From: an uncultured Granulosicoccaceae bacterium
GTDB taxonomy: Bacteria; Pseudomonadota; Gammaproteobacteria; Granulosicoccales; Granulosicoccaceae
Direction: 5' to 3'
Length of the DNA stretch: 47,513 bases
Assembly (NCBI GenBank): GCA_937922015.1
Contig: CAKZVB010000087.1
Coordinates: 1 to 47,513, forward strand
The notes below the pieces were generated by a model. It was not told the DNA's origin and did not search any database. It saw only the letters and a list, made by a program, of their open reading frames with translations. Position numbers and translations under genes: made by a program. Shown here one piece after another: positions 34,623 through 42,540 of the stretch (its first letter is position 1; every line of letters starts with the position of its first letter).

Positions 34623-35468
34623 TCATTGAATCGGAATATGACCCGCCGGTCTGTCTGCAACCCTGCGGTATTCAGAGGGTGCGATTCCAACATTGGATGA
34701 GAAAAATCGGGTGAAACTTGCCTGAGAGGAGTAACCAAGATCGTAGGCGATACTGGTCACGGTTTTTTCTGTGTTGACCAGTTCATCTATCGCGCGCTCT
34801 GATCTGAGCGTGTTTAAATAGACATTGGGTGTTACGCCGAGTTGTAATTTAAATAGTTTAAAAAAGTGTGGCCGTGACAACCCGACAGTGCGCGCAACAG
34901 CTTCCATTTCTACTTCAGCGGAGACAAACTGTTGCATTATCCGCAGGGATCGACGAATACGATGGTCACTGAAATTCGAGCATTTGTTTTGCAACAAACC
35001 AGGCGTTCTTACGCTTTGCCAGGTCTGTTCGTAGCAAAGTTTAGACAATGAAAACAGCAGAGTATCAATGTTCTCAATGTTGTGAACGTTGAGTAACAGC
35101 GAGGTAAATCGGCGAACCAGATCATTTATACCCTGCGTTCGCACTACCTGGGAACTACCGAATCGCAGCGTGAATTCAGCGGATTGGCTGTTTTCGAGAA
35201 ACCATATTGGCTTGATGTACAACACCAGAACTACGCTTGTTTGCGACGGTTTCACATTGAAACTATGGGGTTCCAGTGGACTGACAGCAGTCGCGTTTTG
35301 ATAGTCAACGCTGTAAGTCTTGTCGTCTATTACAACATCACTGAAATTTCCCTCAATATGGAATATGAGGTGACCCTCACGATGAGCGTGCGTTATAAGT
35401 GATTTATCTAATCGATATAATGCGGCTCTGCCGAACGCGCCATGACAAACTGATATTGCCGTGCTCAT
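34623..35468 (-). CDS. AraC-family transcriptional regulator
   Basis: A 281-residue regulator. The N-terminal half has a cupin-like sensor (H-A-H-R-E-G-H-L-I-F-H, then P-H-S-F-N). The C-terminal hundred residues hold two helix-turn-helix motifs: M-E-A-V-A-R-T-V-G-L-S-R-P-H-F-F-K-L-F and T-S-I-A-Y-D-L-G-Y-S-S-Q-A-S-F-T-R-F-F, the second matching the AraC signature. The start at 35468 is fixed by GGAGGATGT just before the ATG. It lies in the head of the 24-kb cluster, between the binding-protein and permease genes, so it is the best candidate for the cluster's activator. Its inducer is probably the transported compound. Confidence 0.9.
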   Translation of the reverse strand: MSTAISVCHGAFGRAALYRLDKSLITHAHREGHLIFHIEGNFSDVVIDDKTYSVDYQNATAVSPLEPHSFNVKPSQTSVVLVLYIKPIWFLENSQSAEFTLRFGSSQVVRTQGINDLVRRFTSLLLNVHNIENIDTLLFSLSKLCYEQTWQSVRTPGLLQNKCSNFSDHRIRRSLRIMQQFVSAEVEMEAVARTVGLSRPHFFKLFKLQLGVTPNVYLNTLRSERAIDELVNTEKTVTSIAYDLGYSSQASFTRFFSSNVGIAPSEYRRVADRPAGHIPIQ

Positions 35469-35709
35469 ACATCCTCCATTGCCGAGCAACAATCGCTTGC
35501 TGCTATATACCCAACGATGCTTCGTCACCTCTGAGTTTTCTCCAGACCCGGATCAGGGAAAAAAACTCTTCATCTGCAAGAATGCCCGCTACAGGGTCGC
35601 AGAGGAATACAAAATTCGAAAAAAAAAGACTATAAGATACGCCCAATCAGGAAATTAGATTTTCAGTCGTATCACAAGGTCCCCATAAAATTATTCTAAC
35701 AGGCATCTT

Positions 35710-36828
35710 TCAGCCAAACTCCGACATGCCCGACATTGACCGGGAGCGCAAATCGACCGCTTCAAGCATGCCCACAAGGGATTCTACAGAGGGCACCAGA
35801 GAAGATCTATTGGAGGCAACCTCCCGGGCGGCAGCTCTGATATCACTTGATTTGACACCGAGTTCGGCAAAAGTACCCGGGAGCGGTAACTCCTGAAATA
35901 GCGATAACAACCAATTATTCAATTTTTCGCCCTTTGGCACACCAAGCGCTGAGCGAACCTCAGCCAGACGCGCCAGTGTCCAGGTGGATTCCATTATGCG
36001 TGCCTCAATCACAATCAGCAAACGCATAAGAGCGCCTTCGTCTATTGGATTCACTGCAGAGCGAAGCAGTATTTCACAAAGCTCATGGGCGACGCCTTTG
36101 TCCTTTTGCATAGCCAGCGTGGCATTCAGACTTGCAGCCATCAATTCACGCCGCATGCGCAGCGTATCTTCAGTGACTATTGCGGGCAGGTTTCGAACAA
36201 TTCGTTTGAAGCCATCAATAGCAATGCCATCAGCCGGCGGATTATATCCATTTGAGAAATGAGCGCTCAAACACCGCGCCATACTATTTGCGGCTGCAAC
36301 CGCCGTACGCTCAATAGATTCACCCAGAATTAAAGTAGGGTCGATCACTACAGTGTCCGGTTGGATACCCGCACCTAAACGGGATCCACGCACGGCGCTA
36401 TGCCGCGGCATTGATATAGTGGGTATGCCATCGACACCGGGCACGGCAATAAAGTCCGGTACTATTGATGATCCATCGATTTGCTGTTCCGATAGCGCAC
36501 TGAGATGTCTGCAACACGCATCGGCAACAGACAGGGCCAAAGAGCTTCCAAAGGCAATAACCACGTCTGCGTGAACTTCTCGCACAACTTGCTGAAGCTC
36601 GGTTACTGCTGCCTGCGCATCCTTGTTCTGCGCAATATCGTATGAGCTTGACTTACACCAGAAAGGCAGCCCGGAGTTTACGCGCTCTGCAAATTCGTTA
36701 GATACTGCATGCTTTTCCGACACAAGTAACGGTCGTCCGAATTTATTTAGTTCCAACTCCGAGGACAATGCGACTTCGAGCACGCCATCTGCGAAATGAA
36801 CTCTCGATAAATAGGTAATAAGGGTCAT
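35710..36828 (-). CDS. Degenerate iron-containing alcohol dehydrogenase / maleylacetate reductase family protein
   Basis: A 372-residue protein with the two-domain layout of the iron-ADH family: a Rossmann-like half (1-165) and an all-helical half (170-372). V-I-D-P-T-L-I-L-G (161-169) is the family's hinge motif. The catalytic details are eroded. The GGGS of the nucleotide site reads F-G-S-S (93-96). The usual metal ligands Asp and His of G-M-D-A-L-T-H align with Asn181 and Arg185, and the I-P-H-G histidine aligns with Asp263/Glu264; only His248 (G-V-A-H-E-L) remains. It may be a pseudoenzyme or use other residues. It starts about 90 bases after the binding-protein gene, past a hairpin. Confidence 0.75.
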   Translation of the reverse strand: MTLITYLSRVHFADGVLEVALSSELELNKFGRPLLVSEKHAVSNEFAERVNSGLPFWCKSSSYDIAQNKDAQAAVTELQQVVREVHADVVIAFGSSLALSVADACCRHLSALSEQQIDGSSIVPDFIAVPGVDGIPTISMPRHSAVRGSRLGAGIQPDTVVIDPTLILGESIERTAVAAANSMARCLSAHFSNGYNPPADGIAIDGFKRIVRNLPAIVTEDTLRMRRELMAASLNATLAMQKDKGVAHELCEILLRSAVNPIDEGALMRLLIVIEARIMESTWTLARLAEVRSALGVPKGEKLNNWLLSLFQELPLPGTFAELGVKSSDIRAAAREVASNRSSLVPSVESLVGMLEAVDLRSRSMSGMSEFG

Positions 36829-36861
36829 ACCGAGTGCTTGGCACCATCTTGGTCAAAATAA

Positions 36862-36889
36862 GCAGCCCGAATACACCTTGTATTCGGGC
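36862..36889 (-). terminator. Rho-independent terminator or attenuator after the binding-protein gene
   Basis: GCCCGAATACA and TGTATTCGGGC form a perfect 11-bp stem with a 3-base loop, followed on the minus strand by TGCTTATTTTG. It lies 33 bases after the livK-like stop and 37 bases before the next ATG. It would make the binding protein more abundant than the downstream genes. Confidence 0.8.
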
Positions 36890-36921
36890 CTCCTTTCGAA
36901 ATTTACTACTATAAAGTGCTA

Positions 36922-38178
36922 TTAATAGCTTGTTTTGCACTCCGGTGCGTCTCTACTGGGCAGACCGATTTTAGCGAAAGCCGCGGCATCAATCCCCAAA
37001 GTCTGATTAACACCTTCTTTCATCGAAACGAGCTTTGTTGCAAGTCCACCGCCTTCAACTTCTACAACTTCGGACACAAAGTTGGTGCCTATTGCCTGAC
37101 GATTTTCATCCAGTGTAATTTTGCCGTTAGGTGCGTCCAGCTCCAGTGATGAGAGACAGGATCGCAGCCCTGCATGACCATCAGACAAATCACCATCTAT
37201 CTTATCCATGCATTGTGCAACCGCGTGGCCGGCGTTGTAATAACCGGTCGCGAGCAGCGATGGACTGGGAAATCTATCTTCGGGGGCGAAGGTATCCTGG
37301 TACGACTTTACATAGGCCTGCCACTTCGGATCATCCCAGGTGTCAGCCTGTGGTCCGGCAGATGGTGTGCCGATCAATGCGTTCTTTGCATCACCTTTAG
37401 AATTCAATACGGTGCCGTCAACCATAATAGTACCGCCGATTAAGTTGGCGTCACCACCAGCCTGCTGGTACTGGTTCAGGAAGTTAACAGCGTCTCCACC
37501 ACCCAGCCCCAGGTAAATCGCATCGACATCATCAGGCAGAGCGGCGATTATAGATCCGAAATCCTTGGTACCCAGAGGCACCCACAGTCTCTCGGTCACT
37601 TCACCACCGGCCGCACAAAACTCGGTTACCAGTCCAAATACCTGTGTATAAACAAACGAGTAATCCTCACCTACTGTGGCAATTGAGCGATAACCTTTTT
37701 CGTTGTAGATGTAGTCACCCAGCCCTGCAGACCATTGAGCTCCATCCATGTTGAACCTGAAAAAATTCTCTGATGGTTCAACATAGGTAGTTTCCTGAGC
37801 CCCTGATATGCCGTTAATGAAGGTAACACCGGGTTGAGTTTTTGAGTAATCCCGAATCGCGATACCCTCGGAACCTGACAGCGGGCCGATCACAATATCA
37901 ACACCGTCCTGCTCAACTATTTTGCGAGCTGCGCGTACTGCGCTGTCCGGGCTGGCATCGGTGGGGCCGATGACAAGCTCTACATCCCGGCCTCCCATCT
38001 GATTTTTTATTTCGGCAAGGGCAGTTTTCAGGCCTCTTACACCATCCTCACCGAGCGCCGTATAAGTGCCCTCCAGCGTAGCCAGTACACCCACTTTAAG
38101 TGGATCTGCCGCCATCGACGTGGTGCTAAATCCCATACCAGCCGCAAGCATTGACGCGGCGATTAGACTTTTTTTCAT
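36922..38178 (-). CDS. Branched-chain-amino-acid-type ABC transporter, periplasmic substrate-binding protein (second set)
   Basis: A 418-residue exported binding protein. The signal peptide is M-K-K-S-L-I-A-A-S-M-L with cleavage after S-M-A-A; the mature start is D-P-L-K-V-G-V-L-A-T-L-E-G. Conserved segments include A-A-R-K-I-V-E-Q-D-G-V-D-I-V-I-G-P-L-S-G-S and a G-L-G-G-G-D motif. The ATG at 38178 has GGAGA 7 bases before it; the longer frame would hide the signal peptide. It is the first gene of the 24-kb cluster, followed by a terminator-like hairpin. Cys residues in C-M-D, S-C-L and E-C-K suggest disulfides. The ligand is unknown. Confidence 0.9.
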   Translation of the reverse strand: MKKSLIAASMLAAGMGFSTTSMAADPLKVGVLATLEGTYTALGEDGVRGLKTALAEIKNQMGGRDVELVIGPTDASPDSAVRAARKIVEQDGVDIVIGPLSGSEGIAIRDYSKTQPGVTFINGISGAQETTYVEPSENFFRFNMDGAQWSAGLGDYIYNEKGYRSIATVGEDYSFVYTQVFGLVTEFCAAGGEVTERLWVPLGTKDFGSIIAALPDDVDAIYLGLGGGDAVNFLNQYQQAGGDANLIGGTIMVDGTVLNSKGDAKNALIGTPSAGPQADTWDDPKWQAYVKSYQDTFAPEDRFPSPSLLATGYYNAGHAVAQCMDKIDGDLSDGHAGLRSCLSSLELDAPNGKITLDENRQAIGTNFVSEVVEVEGGGLATKLVSMKEGVNQTLGIDAAAFAKIGLPSRDAPECKTSY

Positions 38179-38530
38179 GTAGATTCTCCAGTTGCTCTCA
38201 TCGGGCGAACAATGCCCCACATCAGATTGCAAAATTGGATGCCCTACCACCATCCCCCGGAGTTACCAGCCATATCCGTAGGTCTTTTTAATCGCCTGTA
38301 GGCCGCACGGATCATCCACGAAGTGCGGATTTTGTCCGAATGCCAGCAAGCCCCCTGCAAGACCCTGAGTCATAGTGAGTGGCGGGAACAGTGGAAATGT
38401 TGTGTCTCACATTAGCTTACTTATCAGCTTTTTTTAAATTTGTACAAAAAAGAAAAGACTGTCAGTGAAGTTCGCCAACAAATAATTTAGATACTGTTCA
38501 TTCGCTAAAAGAAAAGACGGGGGTTTCCTT
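38179..38530. promoter_or_regulatory. Divergent control region at the head of the cluster
   Basis: 352 bases separate the livK-like gene from the rightward NTF2-like gene and must hold promoters for both. A hairpin CCGCAC/GTGCGG (38303-38328, 14-base loop) is present. The right half is AT-rich, and AAAAGAAAAGAC occurs near 38447 and again near 38506. I cannot name a binding site for the AraC protein. Confidence 0.45.
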
Positions 38531-39007
38531 GTGTATATAAGAAAGGCCATTTTAGTGTGTGCTGTGGCGCTCGCTACAAACATACCAACGATCTCAATTG
38601 CAGATGACCATTTGACGCTGCCAAAGCTGGTACCGCAACCCAGCCCTCAACAAGTTGTTGACGAACATCTGGATGCATTGAACAAGTGCGATTGGGACCG
38701 CCTGATGGCTCAATACCCGCCGGAAGTGCTTATTGTCGTTGCAGACGGTGCATCGTTCCGCGGGCGCGAAGCTGTTGGTGCTTTGTTTGAAGGTTTTTGC
38801 AAAACAAAAGAAGACGGCGGACTACGCGGGCTGACATTCACTACATTGGAGACGTTTACCGTTGAAGGCACGCTCAATGTTATTTGGGAAGCAGACGCCG
38901 ATTTCTTAGCAGAACCTTACAAAGGTGCTGACGCCTATGTAACAAAAGACGGGTTTATGTATGCGCAGGTTACTACCTTCGATGGTTCTAAACTTAAAAT
39001 GAAATAA
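38531..39007 (+). CDS. Secreted NTF2-like (SnoaL-type) protein
   Basis: A 158-residue exported protein starting at a GTG. The signal peptide ends near residue 25 (T-I-S-I-A-D-D). The remainder is an NTF2-like cone-shaped fold: V-V-D-E-H-L-D-A-L-N-K-C-D-W-D-R-L-M-A-Q-Y, then a G-R-E-A-V-G-A-L-F-E motif and beta strands to the end. Proteins of this kind bind or isomerise small hydrophobic ligands, but many have no known activity. It is the first gene rightward from the cluster's control region and is followed after 198 bases by the SMP-30 fusion gene. Confidence 0.75.
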   Translation: MYIRKAILVCAVALATNIPTISIADDHLTLPKLVPQPSPQQVVDEHLDALNKCDWDRLMAQYPPEVLIVVADGASFRGREAVGALFEGFCKTKEDGGLRGLTFTTLETFTVEGTLNVIWEADADFLAEPYKGADAYVTKDGFMYAQVTTFDGSKLKMK

Positions 39008-39205
39008 GAAACTCCAGACTCAGAAGTACCCATGCGGCGATATTGACTTGCACGTGAGCGTAACCTCTTTCATCGTCGGGTGGCGAGTATTATTTAAATA
39101 TAGATTGGGCTGTAGAATTTTTTCTAACAACATTGTGAATAGTCAATGGCTCACGGAAACTGAATTTATGCGATCAAACCTGCCGAAACCTATCAGGTAT
39201 CTGAC

Positions 39206-40810
39206 ATGAGCCATAAGGCCACAGACGCACGCTTCAATAACCTGATTGACGAGCACGCCCCGGTACGCCAGCTCGACAATGGTTTTATTTTCACCGAAGG
39301 GCCGCTTTGGCACCCGCAGGAAAAATATCTGCTGTTCTCCGATATGCCAGGAGATGTACGGCGTAAATGGCAGAGTGGTCGAACTACTGAAGTGTTGCGG
39401 CCATCGAACAAGTGCAACGGCATGACGTACGATGACCAGCTTAATCTTCTGGTCTGTGAACACAGCACCTCTGCAGTGGCACGCTTCCGGCCCGACGGTA
39501 CCCGCGAAGTGCTGTGCACTCACTTTGAAGGCAGAGAACTAAATTCACCAAACGACTTAATAGTCGGTAAAGACGGCAGTATCTATTTCACCGATCCCAC
39601 CTACGGTCGAATGGATGGCTTTGGTGTAAAACGGCCACTACAACAAGGCTTCCAGGGTGTGTACCGCCTGCGACCGGGACATCAGCCGGGCGAAGAACCA
39701 CAACTTGTCACGGATCGGTTTTTGTTCAGTCAGCCAAACGGACTTTGCTTCAGCCCATGCGAACGCTGGATGTGGGTGAACGATACCGATCAGGCCAATA
39801 TCCGTATGTTCGACGTCGCCGATGACGGGCAACTGGTTAACGCACGGGTTTTTGCATCGGGTATCACCGAATCCCTGCGCCCGGGCGTGCCGGACGGCAT
39901 GAAGGCAGACCGCGATGGCAATGTCTATGTCACAGCTCCCGGAGGAATCTGGGTATACAGCTTTGAAGGCGTCAAGCTTGGCGAAATCATCATCCCCGAG
40001 ATGGCTGCTAACCTGCACTGGGGCGGCGATGACTGGGAAACACTATTTATTTGTGCCACCTCTTGCGTGTATTCGGTTGAGACCCGTACTCAGGGGCGGA
40101 TCGAACCATTTATGATGGCAAAAACGCCAGTTGCGCAATCTGCATCAACAGTTGCAAAAACGGCTCAGCGGACAGCTGAAGTACCACCGGCCAACCAGTC
40201 TGCTACTGACATCGTAGCGGGCAAAACAGCGCTGATTTTGCAGGACCTGCAAAACGATGTAATGATCGAAGGCGGTGCGTTTGCCTCCACTGGATCGCCA
40301 CAACATGCGAAAGAACAAAACGTGGTGTCACATGCTGCAGCACTGGCCGAAGCGTGTCGTACAGCGGGTGTCACTGTTATTCACGTATGGATGGTTTGTG
40401 AGCCGGGCCATCCGTTCCTCACGCGTAATGCACCACTGTTTCAGGGCTTACAGGACGAAAACGCACTGGTACGCGGAACCTGGGGCGTGCAACCGGCAAC
40501 CGGGCTGGAAAACCGACCGGGTGATCTGGTGGTAGAGAAAATGTCGATGAGCGCATGGGAAACCTCGCGCCTTGAGAGCTACCTGCACCACGCCAAAATA
40601 GACACCATTATAAATTGCGGGGCGTGGACAAACATGAGTGTTGAGCACACCGCACGAACGGGCGCCGACAAAGGTTTTCGAATGATTGTTCCCGAAGATG
40701 CCTGCTCGACAATGAACGCTGAGTGGCATCGCGCTTCAATAGATTTTGCGATGAGCAATGTCGCCGAGATCACCAGCACTGACGCGGTAATCGCACGTTT
40801 GCGACGTTAG
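39206..40810 (+). CDS. Fusion: SMP-30/gluconolactonase with isochorismatase-like hydrolase
   Basis: A 534-residue cytoplasmic fusion. Residues 15-300 form an SMP-30/gluconolactonase beta-propeller with the metal ligands Glu31 (F-T-E-G-P-L-W), Asn178 (Q-P-N-G-L) and Asp230 (V-P-D-G-M). A linker of about 35 residues rich in Ala, Thr and Gln follows. Residues 338-534 form an isochorismatase-like alpha/beta domain with Asp347 (Q-D-L-Q-N-D) and Lys445 (V-E-K-M-S), but Ser478 (T-N-M-S-V-E) lies where the catalytic Cys of amide-cleaving members is found. Together a lactonase and an amide or ether hydrolase on one chain suggest two consecutive steps. CAGGT lies 8 bases before the ATG. Confidence 0.88.
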   Translation: MSHKATDARFNNLIDEHAPVRQLDNGFIFTEGPLWHPQEKYLLFSDMPGDVRRKWQSGRTTEVLRPSNKCNGMTYDDQLNLLVCEHSTSAVARFRPDGTREVLCTHFEGRELNSPNDLIVGKDGSIYFTDPTYGRMDGFGVKRPLQQGFQGVYRLRPGHQPGEEPQLVTDRFLFSQPNGLCFSPCERWMWVNDTDQANIRMFDVADDGQLVNARVFASGITESLRPGVPDGMKADRDGNVYVTAPGGIWVYSFEGVKLGEIIIPEMAANLHWGGDDWETLFICATSCVYSVETRTQGRIEPFMMAKTPVAQSASTVAKTAQRTAEVPPANQSATDIVAGKTALILQDLQNDVMIEGGAFASTGSPQHAKEQNVVSHAAALAEACRTAGVTVIHVWMVCEPGHPFLTRNAPLFQGLQDENALVRGTWGVQPATGLENRPGDLVVEKMSMSAWETSRLESYLHHAKIDTIINCGAWTNMSVEHTARTGADKGFRMIVPEDACSTMNAEWHRASIDFAMSNVAEITSTDAVIARLRR

Positions 40811-40821
40811 CTGGCAATAGA

Positions 40822-42222
40822 CTACCGGCCATTGTTCATATCAGCTACACAGGCGTGCAAAGCATCTTCATCAAGTTGTTTACGCATTATCTTTAAATAG
40901 GCGACCTGCTCACCTGCGGTTAGCGAGACATCGATCACTCCCGGTACCCTGCGCAGACACTGTTCAAGGTCGGCTACACCGGCTGCTGATTTATCGTTCA
41001 CACCTACACCGGCAAGTGACAGCTGGTAGCTGGACGTTTTAGCTGGCTCCGTCATTCCCCTGACCGCAAACAACCACACCAGGCAAAGCAGCGCCAACAC
41101 GATATGCGCCGCTTGCAATCCGATGCTACCCACCATCCACCCACCCAGTACACCACCTAAAAATGCCCCAAGGAATTGACTGGTGGAATAGACCCCCATA
41201 GCACTGCCGCGCGACGCCACCGGGGCAATGCGCGACACCAGTGAAGGCAACATGGATTCCAACACATTAAGGAAGCCGAAGAACAACATAATGCTGATGA
41301 CTACCGACCACCAGTGATTACCGACCAAGGAGATAAATAACTCTGCCACCGCCAATCCGATGATTGCCACTATCATCACTTTCCGGGCGCCCCAGCCACT
41401 TTCACTGAGACCGACCAGCGGGACCATGATCAACAACGAGGCCAGACACGCTGTCAGGTAGACCAGCCAATGCTCCGTCACCGGAATTTCACGGGCAATC
41501 AGCCCGAGCGGTACACAGACAAAGGTCGCCGTAATCACCAGATGCAACAGCAATATACCGACATCCAGGCGCCGCAACTGCGGGTGCCGGACGATGGCAC
41601 CCAACTCACTGAAGCTCACAGAGAAATCCCGATTAGGCTGCTGGATTGCAGTCGCCGCTTCCGGTTCCGGCACAATGAATCGAACCAGCAGCGCTGAAAC
41701 CACACCGGACAAGGCAATAACCACAAAAATACCCGGCAGCCCCATGTAATTCATTAATAACGGCCCCGCCATGATAGAGACAATGAAAGAAAGTCCGATC
41801 GAAGCGCCGATAATCGCCATCATTTTGGTGCGTTGGTTGTCCCGCGACAGATCTGCTGCCAGCGCCATAACCGCCGCAGATATAGCACCGGCCCCCTGCA
41901 ACGCGCGCCCTGCAATAACTCCCCAGATCGAATCAGATGCGGCCGCAATCAGGCTTCCTGCGACAAGCAAAAGCAATCCAAAATAGATCACCGGTTTACG
42001 CCCGTAGCGATCGGACATCAGGCCAAACGGTATTTGCAAAATAGCCTGGCACAAGCCGTAGATACCCAGCGCCAGACCAATTAACAGTGGAGTCGCGCCA
42101 GCGAGATCCTGACCCAGTATGCTCATCACAGGCAACAACAGAAACAAGCCCATCATGCGGGTCGCATAGACCAGACTCAGTGATGCAGCAGCGCGACGTT
42201 CAAGATGTGTAAATGCGGCCAA
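40822..42222 (-). CDS. YajR-like MFS transporter with a C-terminal ferredoxin-like domain
   Basis: A 466-residue inner-membrane transporter with twelve helices. The motif-A loop reads G-L-M-S-D-R-Y-G-R-K-P (between helices 2 and 3). Residues about 400-466 form a soluble beta-alpha-beta domain (V-P-G-V-I-D-V-S-L, Y-L-K-I-M-R) like the YAM domain of E. coli YajR. It starts with TTG; no other start is possible before the preceding in-frame stop, and GGA lies 8 bases before it. It is convergent with the SMP-30 fusion (11 bases apart) and divergent from uvrA, a neighbourhood often seen in Gammaproteobacteria. Substrate unknown, drug-like compounds likely. Confidence 0.88.
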   Translation of the reverse strand: MAAFTHLERRAAASLSLVYATRMMGLFLLLPVMSILGQDLAGATPLLIGLALGIYGLCQAILQIPFGLMSDRYGRKPVIYFGLLLLVAGSLIAAASDSIWGVIAGRALQGAGAISAAVMALAADLSRDNQRTKMMAIIGASIGLSFIVSIMAGPLLMNYMGLPGIFVVIALSGVVSALLVRFIVPEPEAATAIQQPNRDFSVSFSELGAIVRHPQLRRLDVGILLLHLVITATFVCVPLGLIAREIPVTEHWLVYLTACLASLLIMVPLVGLSESGWGARKVMIVAIIGLAVAELFISLVGNHWWSVVISIMLFFGFLNVLESMLPSLVSRIAPVASRGSAMGVYSTSQFLGAFLGGVLGGWMVGSIGLQAAHIVLALLCLVWLFAVRGMTEPAKTSSYQLSLAGVGVNDKSAAGVADLEQCLRRVPGVIDVSLTAGEQVAYLKIMRKQLDEDALHACVADMNNGR

Positions 42223-42540
42223 GCAAAATTTCCAAAATCATCGAGCCGGAGGCCGGCGTCAGTGCCGGCCAGCGGTTCATCAAAATTCTATTCAGCCCGA
42301 ACACTTAGGTAACCGGATCAACGTCAAACCACCCCCCAGCGGCCATACAGCCTATGCCTGCCACGCTACAGCGGGATATTGTGCAGTTGTTTGTGTTTCG
42401 TTGTTACAGTTTAAGGGTGGACCGGTGTGGTTGTGTTGTGTACAGACAGATCGCGGTATAGTAGCTGATCGCTTAGAGAAACGCAGTACCACGATTGCAG
42501 TCGCGGTATTCCAAATCCTTCCACCGACAGAACAACCTGC
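42223..42540. promoter_or_regulatory. Divergent region between the MFS gene and uvrA
   Basis: 318 bases with promoters expected on both sides. TATAGT at 42457-42462 is a possible -10 box for uvrA. I searched for the gammaproteobacterial LexA box CTGT-N8-ACAG and found no good match, so SOS control of this uvrA is not supported. Confidence 0.4.

Noticed and set aside
42223-42540. LexA (SOS) box upstream of uvrA
   Set aside because: No sequence close to CTGT-N8-ACAG is present; the segment ending TTACAG near 42410 lacks the left half-site.
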